Shown piece by piece: positions 22,160 through 34,700 of a DNA stretch of 64,000 nucleotides. Source of the DNA: Phoronis australis (taxonomy: Eukaryota > Phoronida > Phoronidae); contig NMRA01000187.1 in NCBI GenBank assembly GCA_002633005.1, forward strand, positions 421,644 to 485,643, read 5' to 3'. Numbering within the stretch: the stretch's first letter is position 1; every line of letters begins with the position of its first letter. The translations under genes were made by a program, and so were the position numbers. Below the pieces are notes generated by a model. That model saw only the letters and a program-made list of their open reading frames with translations. It made no database searches and had not been told where the DNA came from.

Positions 22160-25100
22160 ATGCGAGCAAAGATCTATGTTGGAGATTTGTTGGACAGCGT
22201 GCGGGAAAGAGATTTGGAAGAGAAGTTTTCGAAGTATGGCCGTGTCGAAGATGTCTGGGTATCTAGAAGTCCTCCAGGGTATGCGTTTGTTATCTTCAGC
22301 GATCATCGCGATGCTGAAAGAGTTGTTAGAAAGTTGAATGGAAGAACTGTATGCGGAACACGTGTTCACGTAGAGATGGCAAGGAGAGACAACAGCGCTA
22401 GAGAAAGAGACTATCAGCGTGGAAGACCGAGCGCAGCATCAAAGAATTCTTATTCAATTGCGGATTACCCTCGATTTGCTTCGCCTCACTATCGACGTGT
22501 AGAGAGAAGGGAACGCTATCCAAGAAGAGATTCCCACCGGCGTTATAGATCTCCAATCACCAGCAAAGATCCGACGCACTACCCTTATATGCCGCCAATG
22601 TCGCATCACACGCACACATCACCAAGACACGACAGTTTGGAGTATCACTCGCCCCTAGGTGCTCTGCCGCAGTACCCATCAACCTTCTCGTCCTACTCTG
22701 ATTACTACAACTACTACAACTCATATCAATCAGGTTACTATAGCTACCCAACCATGGCGACCAATACCGACTCGGTCTCCGCGACAGGCTATGTTGGTAC
22801 GAGACCTGTCTACTACAATGAGCCGAAGCCACCAGGGTGCGAGCCCGTCTCGATTCCAAGTCGCCATTCCAGGCGTTCACACGGAAGGTGATATTACTCT
22901 ATTATGTTGTAAAGTTTTTACATTCATTGTGATCCATTCATTCAAAAACAAGTTTAAGTGGGTTCCGCAGTGCAACATTTAGCAAGGTAAATCTTACTAT
23001 CAATTATATGCTCAGGTAGTGTATGGCAATAGAAAACAACCGCTTTCTAAAAAGTCCTTGGCGTGTCGGAGAGCCATCAAGAGAAGAACTGATAGAACTA
23101 AAATAGTTGCGTGCCAGTTGTGATCCTTCCTTGGAATTATGCACTTGGGAAGTAGACCGAGTTTCCCAAAGTTGATTCAGGAAGACGAACCCGTTTATTG
23201 TCAAGGTGAGGAATGACCTGATGAATAAAATGATCAACTAAGAATTGTATATTTCAACCTGTATTGATGTAATTGTGAATATGAAGAAATTTGTCCCTGA
23301 ACTGGAAGATAGAGTTCAAGTTAAGAGAACAAGAAAGACAGATATTGCAACTGAACCAACTCAAGAACATGGAAAGCAGAATTCGGAATTCAAGTTTACA
23401 TCAGCAAGGTCAATGACAAGACGTAGAAGTTGTCCTCAGATGCTGTTTGGGAGTCTTTACAGCTGACCAAGGTAGTCTGAGGAGCAGTGTGGAGAAGCAG
23501 CTGTTAATTTCAACACTTTGCAATCTTATCAAAGGTGCCTGACATGTTTGTGCACTAACGTGGTGCTTGTTTGTTTAAAGAGAAAGATAAAGTTTCTTTA
23601 AATGGCAGCCACAGCAAGTTGGCATTTACGCGCATTGTATATCAGTGCTGTGGTAAAAAACAACCAGGAATTTATTTGAGAAAAGCATCAAGAAGACGAT
23701 TCAGTGATTCCTGTTTGCTGGTTGGCCATGCAGATAATGGATCCAAAAGTGGCATTAAGCCGAAGCTCCTCTACATTTCAAGTTTTAAATGCAGCTGTTG
23801 CATTCTTAGATGTGTAGTCTTCCTAACAGTTTTAACGGGAAGATGCAGACTCTATATTGCAGTATAAAGTTAAGGAGCCAATGGTAGTAAGAGTGGACAA
23901 ATTATAGAATATCATACATGGTTCTCTTGTTTTGTTTGGAAGGAATTGTGGGGAATCTTTGGTTGAATTTTGGCCTTATTTCGGTAGGTGGTGTGCACGT
24001 TCTTCCACCGTTTTGTGTGCATTTTTAACAGCGTGTTAGTTTTATTAATTATGCATCTTTCTTGCACTTGTGCCTCTGTTCTTTGTCATTACCCTTTCAA
24101 ACATGCGTGTTTAGAGAGTCAGCAGTGTCTATGTTTAGCTAAATTCATAATATTACGGTAATGCTTTTCCTCCTTTTTATATTTTAGTTAGTATTCGCTA
24201 CGTGATGTACCACAACGTCTTCCCGTCATGTTGTGGGAATCTCGGTGTTTTCAAAGTCGTTGATTGCAGCTCATTGTTTTATCATATATTCTAGCAGTAA
24301 TTTTCTTGACATGCAACATGGCAATTTGCTATGTGACCATTTTTGACCGTATTCAAAGTAATGCCAGGACTCAAAAAACTACTACGGGGTAAAGAATTCA
24401 GGAAATACTGTACTTTGCTGGGGAGGGAAATTTTGGTGGTGAAAACTGTCAGGAGGTAAATTTTTCCAGTTTCTTATGGTAGTCACTCCATACAAACTTC
24501 GTTGGCTGGGGGATGTGTGCACTAACCGTAAGGGGAGGGTTCATGCAGGTACACAAGGCTGACCGAACAGGTTGGATCCATTTACAAGGGATGGATTTTA
24601 TAATTCTGTGGCTGCTTGTGCTTTGCGATTCCAGTTAGATCTTCTATACCCTAGTTCATAGCCAGTGAATACCGAACCCACAGTTAAAATCCCTCTGCTA
24701 CCCTGAACTGCACACAGGCCCCGTACTTCAGGTCTGTGTGAAGAATATGGTCCCGAGGACTGAGATTGGTCGCTGCATTTCCGAGGTGTGGGACAAGTAT
24801 AGGGGACATGGAATTGAAAATTTGTATCCCGAGCATGATGTTTGTTAGTACGGGACTGGATCTTAAAGGCATGGTCATAGAATTATTTCTACCCCTGGTA
24901 AATTGACTCGACCTGCTCCAAGCACTGCATCAAGTAACTGCTCAGAATTGCTCTGGCATTTACTTCGCTGTGTGTTTCCGATGTAGTGCATTTCTGGTCT
25001 CTGCTTGTTATTTTTCACTGCTCACCTAAACACACTTATAGGCTTGCACCTGCACCAGCTGCCAACGTATGGATAACTTATTAAAAACACTCCTAAGTAG

Positions 25101-26588
25101 CAGATTTTTATCTTGAAACTAAACAATATTTTACAGATCATTGCATGGCATTAATAAGCTGGTAGTTGGAGCGATTATGAGACTGTAACCTGATAGATTT
25201 CACATAGTATTGTACTGACTGAGCTGCGTGGCCAAATTTTGTTGATATAGATTTTTTGGTTGTTTTAACAAAATTGTTTCTCTGTACAGCTTCCTTGAAA
25301 ATATTTTGTGTTAATGTGTTGTTTTACACTTAAGTTCATAGACTTAATCCAGCATTTTCTTGTGTGGTTTTCAGCAGAGTCGGCTCAGAGAAAAGTTTGT
25401 CGAGAAGATCTCACAGGTCGCCTCCAAAACATCGCGATCGCTCAAGTAAGTCTCCCAAGAGAAGTGGCAATCCTGCGGAACAGCACAATTCATCTCTTGG
25501 CCATCGTTCCTCAAACAGGAACCACAGTCATCACCGTCTGTCTTATGAAGATCTGAATCAACGGGAGACCGAGGTGCAGGTTGACCCTGTTCCTCCTGCT
25601 GAGTGCGTTGACCTTCGTCCTTCCCAACGTAGGCATGAACGTCATCATCTGTCGTCAAGAAGCCATCACAGTCACCATCGTCATGGTGGACATCGCTCCT
25701 CCACCGACATTTCCAATCGTCCACCCCATTCCTCAACGCCTAAGAAAGAAAGTGTTACGCGATCTCCGACTCCTGCCCCGTTTGAACCACAACCTGAAAA
25801 TACCCCCTCTTCAGGCCCGTCTCGTAGTCGCAGCCCAAGTCAGCAAACCTCTGCCCACAGTAGTCGCCAACAGAGTCCATCTGATGTTGAAAGTATGGAT
25901 AAGTTCAGGTCACCATCTGAGCCAAGACCAGCTAAGAGAAGGCGAGAGAAATCTCCACCAAACATGGCCAACAATGAAAGAGTGTTAACGCGCGAGCCCT
26001 CCCTGGAACATTTGGACCGTCTGAAGCCCATGGATCGTTTGAAGCCTGTACGCAGTTGCCATGACTACGACTGGCCGGTCAAAAATGGAGCAGATAAGAA
26101 GTATCGTAGCAGGTACAAAAACCAAGTCATTTATTAGGGATTAATTGCAAAACCAATTTGGTTTGTAAAATATGGTTTGCAATATTGCCCGTTTCTCAAT
26201 ATCTTGAAGGTCATGTCACTGCAATAACTCCACCTGATGTCTGAGAAGGGAATCAGCTCATTCCTTTGGTTGATGACCGCCATGGTAACTGGTTGTAGCA
26301 CATAAATGTGGTGTTCTACATGGTCCAACTTTTGAGTTCGGTTCTAAGCAATTACATTTTATCAGCTCTTTCAACATCTTGTAGTTTTGGTAACAAATTA
26401 GTTTAAGCCCGAGTTTAGCATCAACATTCTTTGCCATCATAATTGTTGAGAATGGGTGTTTCATGGCACTTAAAATGTAAGTTTACTGATTTCAATTTAA
26501 CCAGATGTCTTGACATGGATGCATTGTTGTTCTTTTCAGTGGAAGTACCACTCACAGATCTCGCAGACCGTCGAAATCCCAAGTGTAA
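22160..26588 (+). CDS. SR-family splicing factor, single RRM with RS/His-rich tail, three exons, 504 aa
   Basis: The coding exons are 22160-22887, 25375-26112 and 26540-26588 (phases 2 and 2). Residues 4-76 are an RRM with RNP2 KIYVGDL and RNP1 GYAFVIF; the run SPPGYAFVIFSDHRDAERVV and GRTVCGTRVHVEMARR resemble SRSF3/SRSF7. Next come an Arg-rich segment, a Tyr-rich stretch (YSDYYNYYNSYQSGYYSYP, about 185-205), then an RS domain with His/Ser repeats and many RS dipeptides to the C-terminus. No CCHC zinc knuckle is seen. The protein is far longer than SRSF3 or SRSF7 and has one RRM only, so I do not give a symbol. Such proteins bind exonic enhancers in the nucleus and promote splice-site choice. 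The exon 2 acceptor is a NAGNAG (CAGCAG). Without splicing, the frame ends with a TGA overlapping the exon 1 donor, giving a 243-aa form lacking the RS tail. Confidence 0.9.
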
Positions 26589-28732
26589 ATTGCAGTTTTT
26601 GTGTACCTAGTTTAGTTTGATTTGACAGTTTTATTTTATTTGTTAATTACTTGCATACTGGTTTAGTGGATGGTTTTCGTACGTTGCTGTCGGAAGTCTA
26701 AAAATTGTAACAAATAAGGCTTTCCAAAGCAACACTTTTAATTGGGTAGGGCAAGTTCACTAAACAATTTATAGTGTGGATTAACTTTCGCTGGAATTGA
26801 ACAGGTGGTAATGTGTGATCATTATTTAGCCTTAATCCATCAGAATATCAATAGTAAAATTCATTGGTGAGATTGATTTTGAATTTTGTCAAGACATGTT
26901 TTTGTCCTCTTTCATCCGCCACCTGCGAGTTGTGATGTTAATCAAAATTTACTTAATGCAGTCACAGTTATTTTGCTGCTTTTATTTTTGTGGTTGTATC
27001 ATTTAAAGTTCAGTAAGTTTAAAGCACAAGCAAAACATGCAGAACTATTGGAAGCATTCAATTTTTCAGTTGCTCTTGCGTTTCAGAGCCTTTAGTTGTC
27101 AGGTTATTTCATGAACTGTAAGTCAGAACATTAGGCTTTGTTCTACAGATCCATAAGCACTTTTGGGGGCTTGAGTTTGTACAGTTTGAAAAATTAACAC
27201 ACAATAATTTTTATGTTCATTTTACAATTATACAGTCGGAGTGGTGTAAAAATACAACATTAGTTTTAAAGAGTAAGTATTAAAATGTGGGACGGTTGCA
27301 ATTTATTTCGTTTTGTTGCACTCATTAAGAGTTTATGTTTTGACAAGTGAAACTAGTGAATCGCAATTATTTACAAGCATGTTATTGTATATCAATTTTA
27401 TTTTAAATAATATATTTTTGTTCATATATTGTTTTTAATTTAGACGTACATAAAGTTCACATACGTACCCACCCAGTCAACAAGCTCCTCTTTATTCCTC
27501 TTGCGTGTAACCGACCGAACAAAGTAAATCAATTTTCTAAATGAAATTGAAGGCCTTATCACAACAAACTTCCCAACCCATTTTCAACTCACCGATTAAA
27601 CAGACTGGGGATTGTTGGAAACGGACAACTTTGGTCAGAACACGCCATGAATGTGACGCTGTCCATGGGCTTCCTACTCAGAACGTACATGAATTGTAGT
27701 TGTACAACGCTTGGTCTGTTCCCAAGTTTTGCCCCTTATTCAAGACCGCCTCCCAGTACAGGGCCCTTGTGAATCGCACCTAAATGTGCACCATATCCAA
27801 AAACAGTGCAGTTTCAGTAATAAGTTCAAGATTTTCATCCTCACATTGTGAAAATGAATACCAACCATTTAAATCCATTCAAGCTTTCAACTCATTTCCA
27901 AATCAAAACTAGTTTTGTGGAAGTCCAAGAATGGTAAACTGTAAGATAACAAAATTGGTTTGCAGTTGAAAACGAGCACTGTCCTACATTGCACTCTCAT
28001 CTGTTGTGTAGTTGCCAACAGGAAATTCTATTTCAGAATTTGCCTCGCCCCATTTTCAGCGTAGAAAAGCAATTGTTTTACAACATTCAAAATGTGCTGC
28101 TTTTGACTTATGAGGTATTTTTTACTACTTAGTTATCTTTGCTAAATTTTGCCCGACAACAAATTCTACAATCTTAGCTCACATTATAATAATCAATGTG
28201 ATGAATTTTGAGAACAAAAAGGTACTAAAGTAGCAATGGATGACGAGACCTGGCTTCACTGTGAAAACTGGCCGAACCGAGTAGTCAGCAGATCAATTCC
28301 TTCGTGAGTGAAGAGCTGTCTTGTAGAAAAAATCAAAGATATATATTAAGTCAAATGACGACAGTTTGGTAGACAACAAGTTTATTTACCATGTAAATAA
28401 TCCGAAGCACAAAAGCATTCTGTAGCTTAGCCTTTACAGATCAACCTTTAAATCAATATGCAGCAACCATTGAGTCAAAACTGTAATTTAAATTCATTCA
28501 AAAGCATGTTATGAAATTGAAAGAGCTGGCCTTTCACAAAAAGAAAGAGTTGGTATTCTTAATGTAAATGGAAATATTACTGCGTGTTATAATTTACGGA
28601 CAAAGGGGAACAAAGTCTAAATGACATCAGAGTCCTAAATGTGCTGGCTTAATGCGTTTAAAAATTATGAAGTTGTTAAATAATTAACTTTTATGCAACA
28701 TGTCAAATTGACAAAGAACAATACAAGAGCAA
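26589..28732. other. 3' regions of the convergent SR-protein and ZW10 genes
   Basis: The SR gene stops at 26588 and ZW10, on the other strand, at 28733. The interval is AT-rich with no exon I can support; it should hold the two 3' UTRs. An AATAAA on the ZW10 strand is at 28381-28386. For the SR gene only a weak ATTAAA (27279-27284) was seen. Confidence 0.5.
28381..28386 (-). terminator. Candidate polyadenylation signal of ZW10
   Basis: TTTATT on the plus strand is AATAAA on the ZW10 strand, about 350 bp after the ZW10 stop. It is a fitting position, but other AT-rich variants exist nearby. Confidence 0.35.
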
Positions 28733-31700
28733 CTACTTAATTTTTGCGAGCACTGCAGCTCTCCGGTCGGTGTTTTGAAACAATGCCCTTATCAGCTGCT
28801 TCACTTCATTGGGTGAACACTCCTGAGCGAGTGGTCCTTTGCCGTCAGACCAACGATCACAAATATCCTGCAGGTTGGCATTTAAAACCACCATGATCTC
28901 CGTGAACTTGACCCAGTTTGGCACGCTGGAGTGAAGCAACACCAGAGGGCTCTCTTGTGTGTTGTTGCTGCCAGTTGTTTCCACAGATGTGACCAGCTCG
29001 GGTGCTCGGTCGTGTAACATAGTGAGTAGTGCGTGCAGTTGCGTGGCGTCGTCTGCTGAGATATCGTCTAGGTGAATGATACTGCTGGCAACATTTTGTA
29101 GAACTGAGCTCAGTAACGTTCCTAAAACAGCAAGTACTCACAATAATAGTCAAATCAAATTACATACTATCACAAGAGACATCCAAAAGAAGCCCAGAGC
29201 AGTATTGCTGCTTGCAGCGCCCTCGTTCAACCATTGGTTTTGAAGGCACGTTGCAAGAAAAAGATTTCACTGTGTAGATACCTTGACTACAATAATGTAA
29301 GTCTAACAATGCTCCAATTGAAGAATACACCAAAGTTAAGGCAAAACAGATGAAGAAATACTGACATCTTGCTCGCAATTTTCACATGTACCAGATCTAT
29401 TTTGGAAATGCCCATTTCTTATACAGAGGGCAAACTGATCTACATTCCATGTGTGGGGGTTTTCAGTCTGTTAGACAAGAGTTATTTTTGGCATATGAGG
29501 CCAAACAAAAACATAGTTTGTTCTGGTTGGGAAATCAGAAAAATAATGCATCGTATTTTCAAAACAACCAAACGCCACCGTCAACTATGCTCGTTATTCA
29601 AACAATATTTATGCTGCACCGAAAAAAATTTCTTTTACCAAATGCAAAACATGCTTTTAATGTACAAAATCGTTTTCTTTGCTCAGAGAATAACCCCAGA
29701 TAATCGAAATTAAAAAATATGACCTTTGGAAACCATGCTTATATGCCTTGCTCACAATGGAGAATTGAGGTACACCACCACTTATAGTTACCCGCTAGTA
29801 CTTTTGGATGAACGGCAACACAATCACATGCTTATAGATTATCAAAACAAATCTACAAAAATGTCATACAGTCCTCAACTGTTCAATATTGATTTTCTTA
29901 AAGAGACAGGCAGATTTGAAAACTTCTTTCATAAACAACCTGTTGATAAATAAGCGAGTTCTTGTGAGTTTTAAATTAGGTGTTTTGTGCAACGTACTCC
30001 ATCATCAGGCCTGAGAACGTCTGATGCACCGCAATAGACATCAGTGGTGTGATAGAGCTCAAATACTGCCACTGGGCTCACCTATAGACTTGCGGTATAT
30101 ATTAACAGGTAGCACGTCCTTCCATATCTTACTAAGGTGCAGCAACTGGTGTAGAACCTGTTTCAGACACTTCTCACACTTGCTGTAGTTGTCATCCTTG
30201 GAAACCATGTCAAATCCTGAATCCCAAACAACAGAATATACCGTATCGCCTTGGTAAAAGCTCAGGAGTTTGTAATTGAGGAGATCCAAACAACAGAATA
30301 TACCGTATCGCCTTGGTAAAAGCTCAGGAGTTTGTAATTGAGGAGATCCAAAAAACAGAATATACCGTATCGCCTTGGTAAAAGCTCGAGAGTTTGTAAT
30401 TGAGGAGATCCAAACAACAGAATATACCGTATCGCCTTGGTAAAAGCTCAGGAGTTTGTAATTGAGGAGATCCAAAAAAACACCTCCAAAGAATTGACCA
30501 CTGGTAAGTCAAGTCACACGATAAGACAATGCTTTTAATGTACAGCTCCCATGGTTCAGAATTACAACGGAATTTTAATCTGGTCTAGTGCAAATGACAG
30601 CAGTTTATGGTGGCTAATTTTGCGAATTGGCAATAAGTTTGACCGTAAACTAGTCCGGATGAACTCTAATGTGAAAGTACATTTTAAATTAGTAAGCAAG
30701 TATCTAAAATGTTGTTGGCTATGTGCCAAAAATTCCTCTCTCACCGTTGGCAGGCTTCAAGAATTCCAGTAACGTCTTCTTCTGACTCTGCATTTGCTGC
30801 AGGAATATTTCTGTGCCCAGGCGTCGGAACTTGGGCACCAAGTCGACGAATGTTGGCGCCGGCTGCATGAGGGCACTCTTCAGTTTGGGTGCAAACTGGT
30901 GTCCCATGGTCATCAGGTGATGTGCGATGAACATGCAGTTGTTGTGGTGAAGCGCTGGAATACACTGGACAAAATGACCCAAACATACACGAACTAACAT
31001 GGGCTTGACAGCAAACAGAAGCACTATCACTGTTGTAGCCAACCAATGTTGTGTGAAGACAAGTTAAACAGTCCATTAAAGTGATCAGCAACATTCTCTT
31101 GAGTTCACAGTTTTTGGAAACCTACAATATGTCTAAAGTGAGTCTCTGAGTAGTTAAAAATATTTTTTCATGAAGTCTGAGATATTCCCGTATACAACCC
31201 ACTGCGCCATAGAGTAACTTTGTGTCTTGGCTCCAGGTGGCAGCAGGGATCAGCCATCCAATGCGACCATTTGTTTTAAATTGCAAAATATCTATTTTGA
31301 ACTGTTGAAGTGTAACTCGAATTTTTAACATCATATACCGTGAAATTGGCATAAGTTGGATGCGCAAGTCAGATATTCACTGATTTTAGACAAAGTTCAT
31401 GGTTCAGTTGTACTGTTTTCTGAAAACAGTGCAACTGAACCATGAACTGAAATTCAGTTAATTGTGCATTTGGTTGTTCAAATAAATGACACTTCACCTC
31501 GCTTGGATTAATTCTCTCATTACATTTTAATGCCACTTAACTACAGTCAAACTTCGATACAATGTCCCTGTTTAGAGTGTTAACAGAGATAAGTGTTCAA
31601 ACTCCCAAATTCACATTTTGAACCTAATGTTTGTAAATCTACCCTTGTTATAACAACTCCTTGCTATAACATAATTATACAGATTTCAAACGTCCATTAA

Positions 31701-34700
31701 CGTACATTTGTAATAATGTTTGGCTGTACACCGTATCTGCCGCACAGTCACCAGTTCGATTCTTACCTGTCAGCTGGGGTAGAGTAGCCAGACTGTCTTT
31801 ATGATAGGTGGGCACCACACAGCAGTATAGCTCAAACAAGTTGCGGACACAGTAAAACAGCTGGACGGCACACTGAGGCGGGCTGACCGTAGCCTCTGTC
31901 AGAGTCTCGTACGCCATGTCCACTAGGGTTTTGGTGGAGCAACTGTTAACAAACAGAGATATGTGATTATTACAACTGTTGGTCATCTGTTAAGTTAAAG
32001 GACTATCTAGTAGTCAGAATGCTTAGGACTTTGCTCTGGACAAAGAAGAGGATTTGAGTGATGAAGTAAAACAAGTATTTAAGAAAAAAAGACTAAAATC
32101 ATGACAAAATTTCTGGCTTGTCAGTAACTGTCAACATTCCCAAAAGCATATCAAGCAGATGCTGTGCTGAGAGTGTTCAAAGCTTAAAACAATGGCCAGA
32201 TAGAGATCATTAGCACGGCAAAAATCAATATTTTTGGAGGTATCACTTCTGGTTGAGGGAAATGCTAGGCCAGAAAAGCACTTTTGTTTGCTTTTGAAAA
32301 CGTGAAATAATTACGGACAATCTCTTAAGTACAAAATACATAAAGACGATATAAACAATTCCAACCTAATCCGGCAACGTGGTAGCTTGAATGACACCAT
32401 GCTGGTAGTCTTTACTCCAGGGACCAGAGGTTTTCTCTGCCCTTTTCCGCTATCCCCTGCTTCGATCCCTGATTCAGTCCCCACCTCGTCCCCAATCTGC
32501 GTCGTGTCGTGAATCTCCGACTTCATGAACGCCCGTGCTCTCTCCATGATCTCGTGGCACTTCTTGTTGGCGAACAAAACGTTGATGTTTTTAACGTAAT
32601 CCGACAGCTGACTGTTGTCAGGGGAGATAAATTTCAGTTTTACTAACACATCGTTGAAGTGTTCTGTCACAGATATGACATCGTAGTAGTCACCTAACTC
32701 ACTATGGCTCGTGGGCACTGATGGGGCGAGGCAATCCTTAATGATCTCTTCCAGAATACTCCCAGACACTACTGCACCCAGGCGCCCCATGGCTGTTGTC
32801 CCAGCCTGTTTTAGTTCAATACTTAACAACAACTTATTCAAGCTCGAGAAGAGCACATCAAGATGAGAAAACGCATCCGAAGGGCTGGCAACCTCTTGGT
32901 TTTTCACCACAACTTTTATAGTGGATCCCGCAGCCGTTACTTTTGCACTTGCGGTGATGACTGGTTTTATAAAGACTTCCAGTAGTTTCTCACCAAACTT
33001 TTTCAGCTTCTCATCCAGTGTCCCCACCTTTTCCATTCCCTCCAAAATGTTTACAAGCAGCTCCGTATTGTCTGCTTTGATTTTCAATTGCGTATTCGTC
33101 TTACCACTCCCCACTAACCACTCGACTCTCTCGTTCCAAGCTTCGCTGATGTCATAAATTAACCGTTCCGACTGCACTCTGTACTCTGTGTGAAGGGCTT
33201 TATAAATCTGCATCTCACCAGAGCGAGGGGCTTTGGCCAACATCTGCAGATTCTCTTTGACAAGGTCCAACTGTTCAGCGGCTCTGGGAAACTGTTGCTG
33301 CCCGAGTGCACTCTGACAAGCCTGCAGGGCATCGTGGATTGTGACGAGGCGTTCTACCAGGATCACGATACCATTGGTCTCGGCGAGCTGGGTGTGGAGG
33401 TCGCTGAATTCGGTCGTAGATGCATTCAATTTGTTACGAACCTGAAAATGAGACGGTATGGCTACACACACACATTTTTAGTTTAAGAGGTGCACATTGC
33501 AGCAAGCCATTTTGCAATTCATTGTAGGCTTAAAAATCATTGACATGCAGGGTTCGACGCTTAGCAATACCTTAAAATTCCCAGGTTGCAACATGGAATG
33601 AGCGTGCCAAAACAAGGAAACCCAACAACCGGCGCTGTAGACTTAGAAGTCCTAGCCTTCACAAAAACGGTCCAGCGCTATTTTTTTCCAAATTGGTCGC
33701 CAGAGTGCGAGTTCATATTGGCAAGCTTCAGGCGGCCAAATTGAGCCCTGCCATGAAATTTCAACAGTAAACAACTAGTCCGTAATGTGTGTTATCTTAG
33801 TGACTTGTTTGGTTTCCTTAACTGGCCATCTTATACAAAAAGTAAATCAAATTGGATGTCGTAGCTATTATACTGCTGAAAAAAGTCTTTAACATTCAGA
33901 AGGCTAATCAAGGCATAACAACAAAGTGTCTGCTGAAAGTCAAATCATTCAATTCAAAAGTCCGATAAACAACACAAGAAATTAGTAATTATGCACTTTG
34001 AATGGATCACAAAGGTATTCAAGGCATAACAGTTACCATCACAACCATTAAATTTGCAGAGCCGCAAAAATATTGTCTTGAAATACCAATCCACCCTATT
34101 GCCATCCAGATCCATTTGAATACAGCTCTAGAGATCTCTACCCATAAACCATGCCTTCCAAATTTTTTCCTTAACTAATGGCAGTATTTTGAGGTATTTT
34201 CGACATTGACCACATTCATGTAAGTGCCAGCCCCCAAACTAATAAAAATAGCTTTAAGGTACAAAGAATCCGCCTTTGATGCAACATTATTAAAATAACG
34301 GATACCTGGTAATCTTGCACACACCTATTGTACTCGTTTCAAGTGTATGTACAATCCAGGAAACAATTACAGAAAGTGATGTAAACAGCCTGACAAAGGG
34401 CCTGCATCTAGGTTCAGTTCTGTCTTCACTTCCATTGTCTGTCAGGAAACACCAAGTCTTACATCCAGTCTGTGTAAGGGGGGGGGGGGAAGGCACCTTT
34501 GTTTCGCACCCACCACCCATATTTTTCATTTATTTCTTCAGCCTACCACCTGTATTTTTTTTAAGTTTGAAATGCAACCACCCGTAATTTTTTTTGTTTT
34601 TGTGGTTGACTGCACAGGCGCTTGAGTTTATCTGTTCCTCCATCACCACTAACGTCATTCATTACTAAGAAAACATATGTTTCTTATATATGGTTATTAG

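Noticed and set aside
30059-30512. Two minus-strand frames with repeated SSITNS/LLNYKLL peptides
   Set aside because: They arise from the 62-bp intronic repeat; only the 3' part (30082-30216) is real ZW10 exon.
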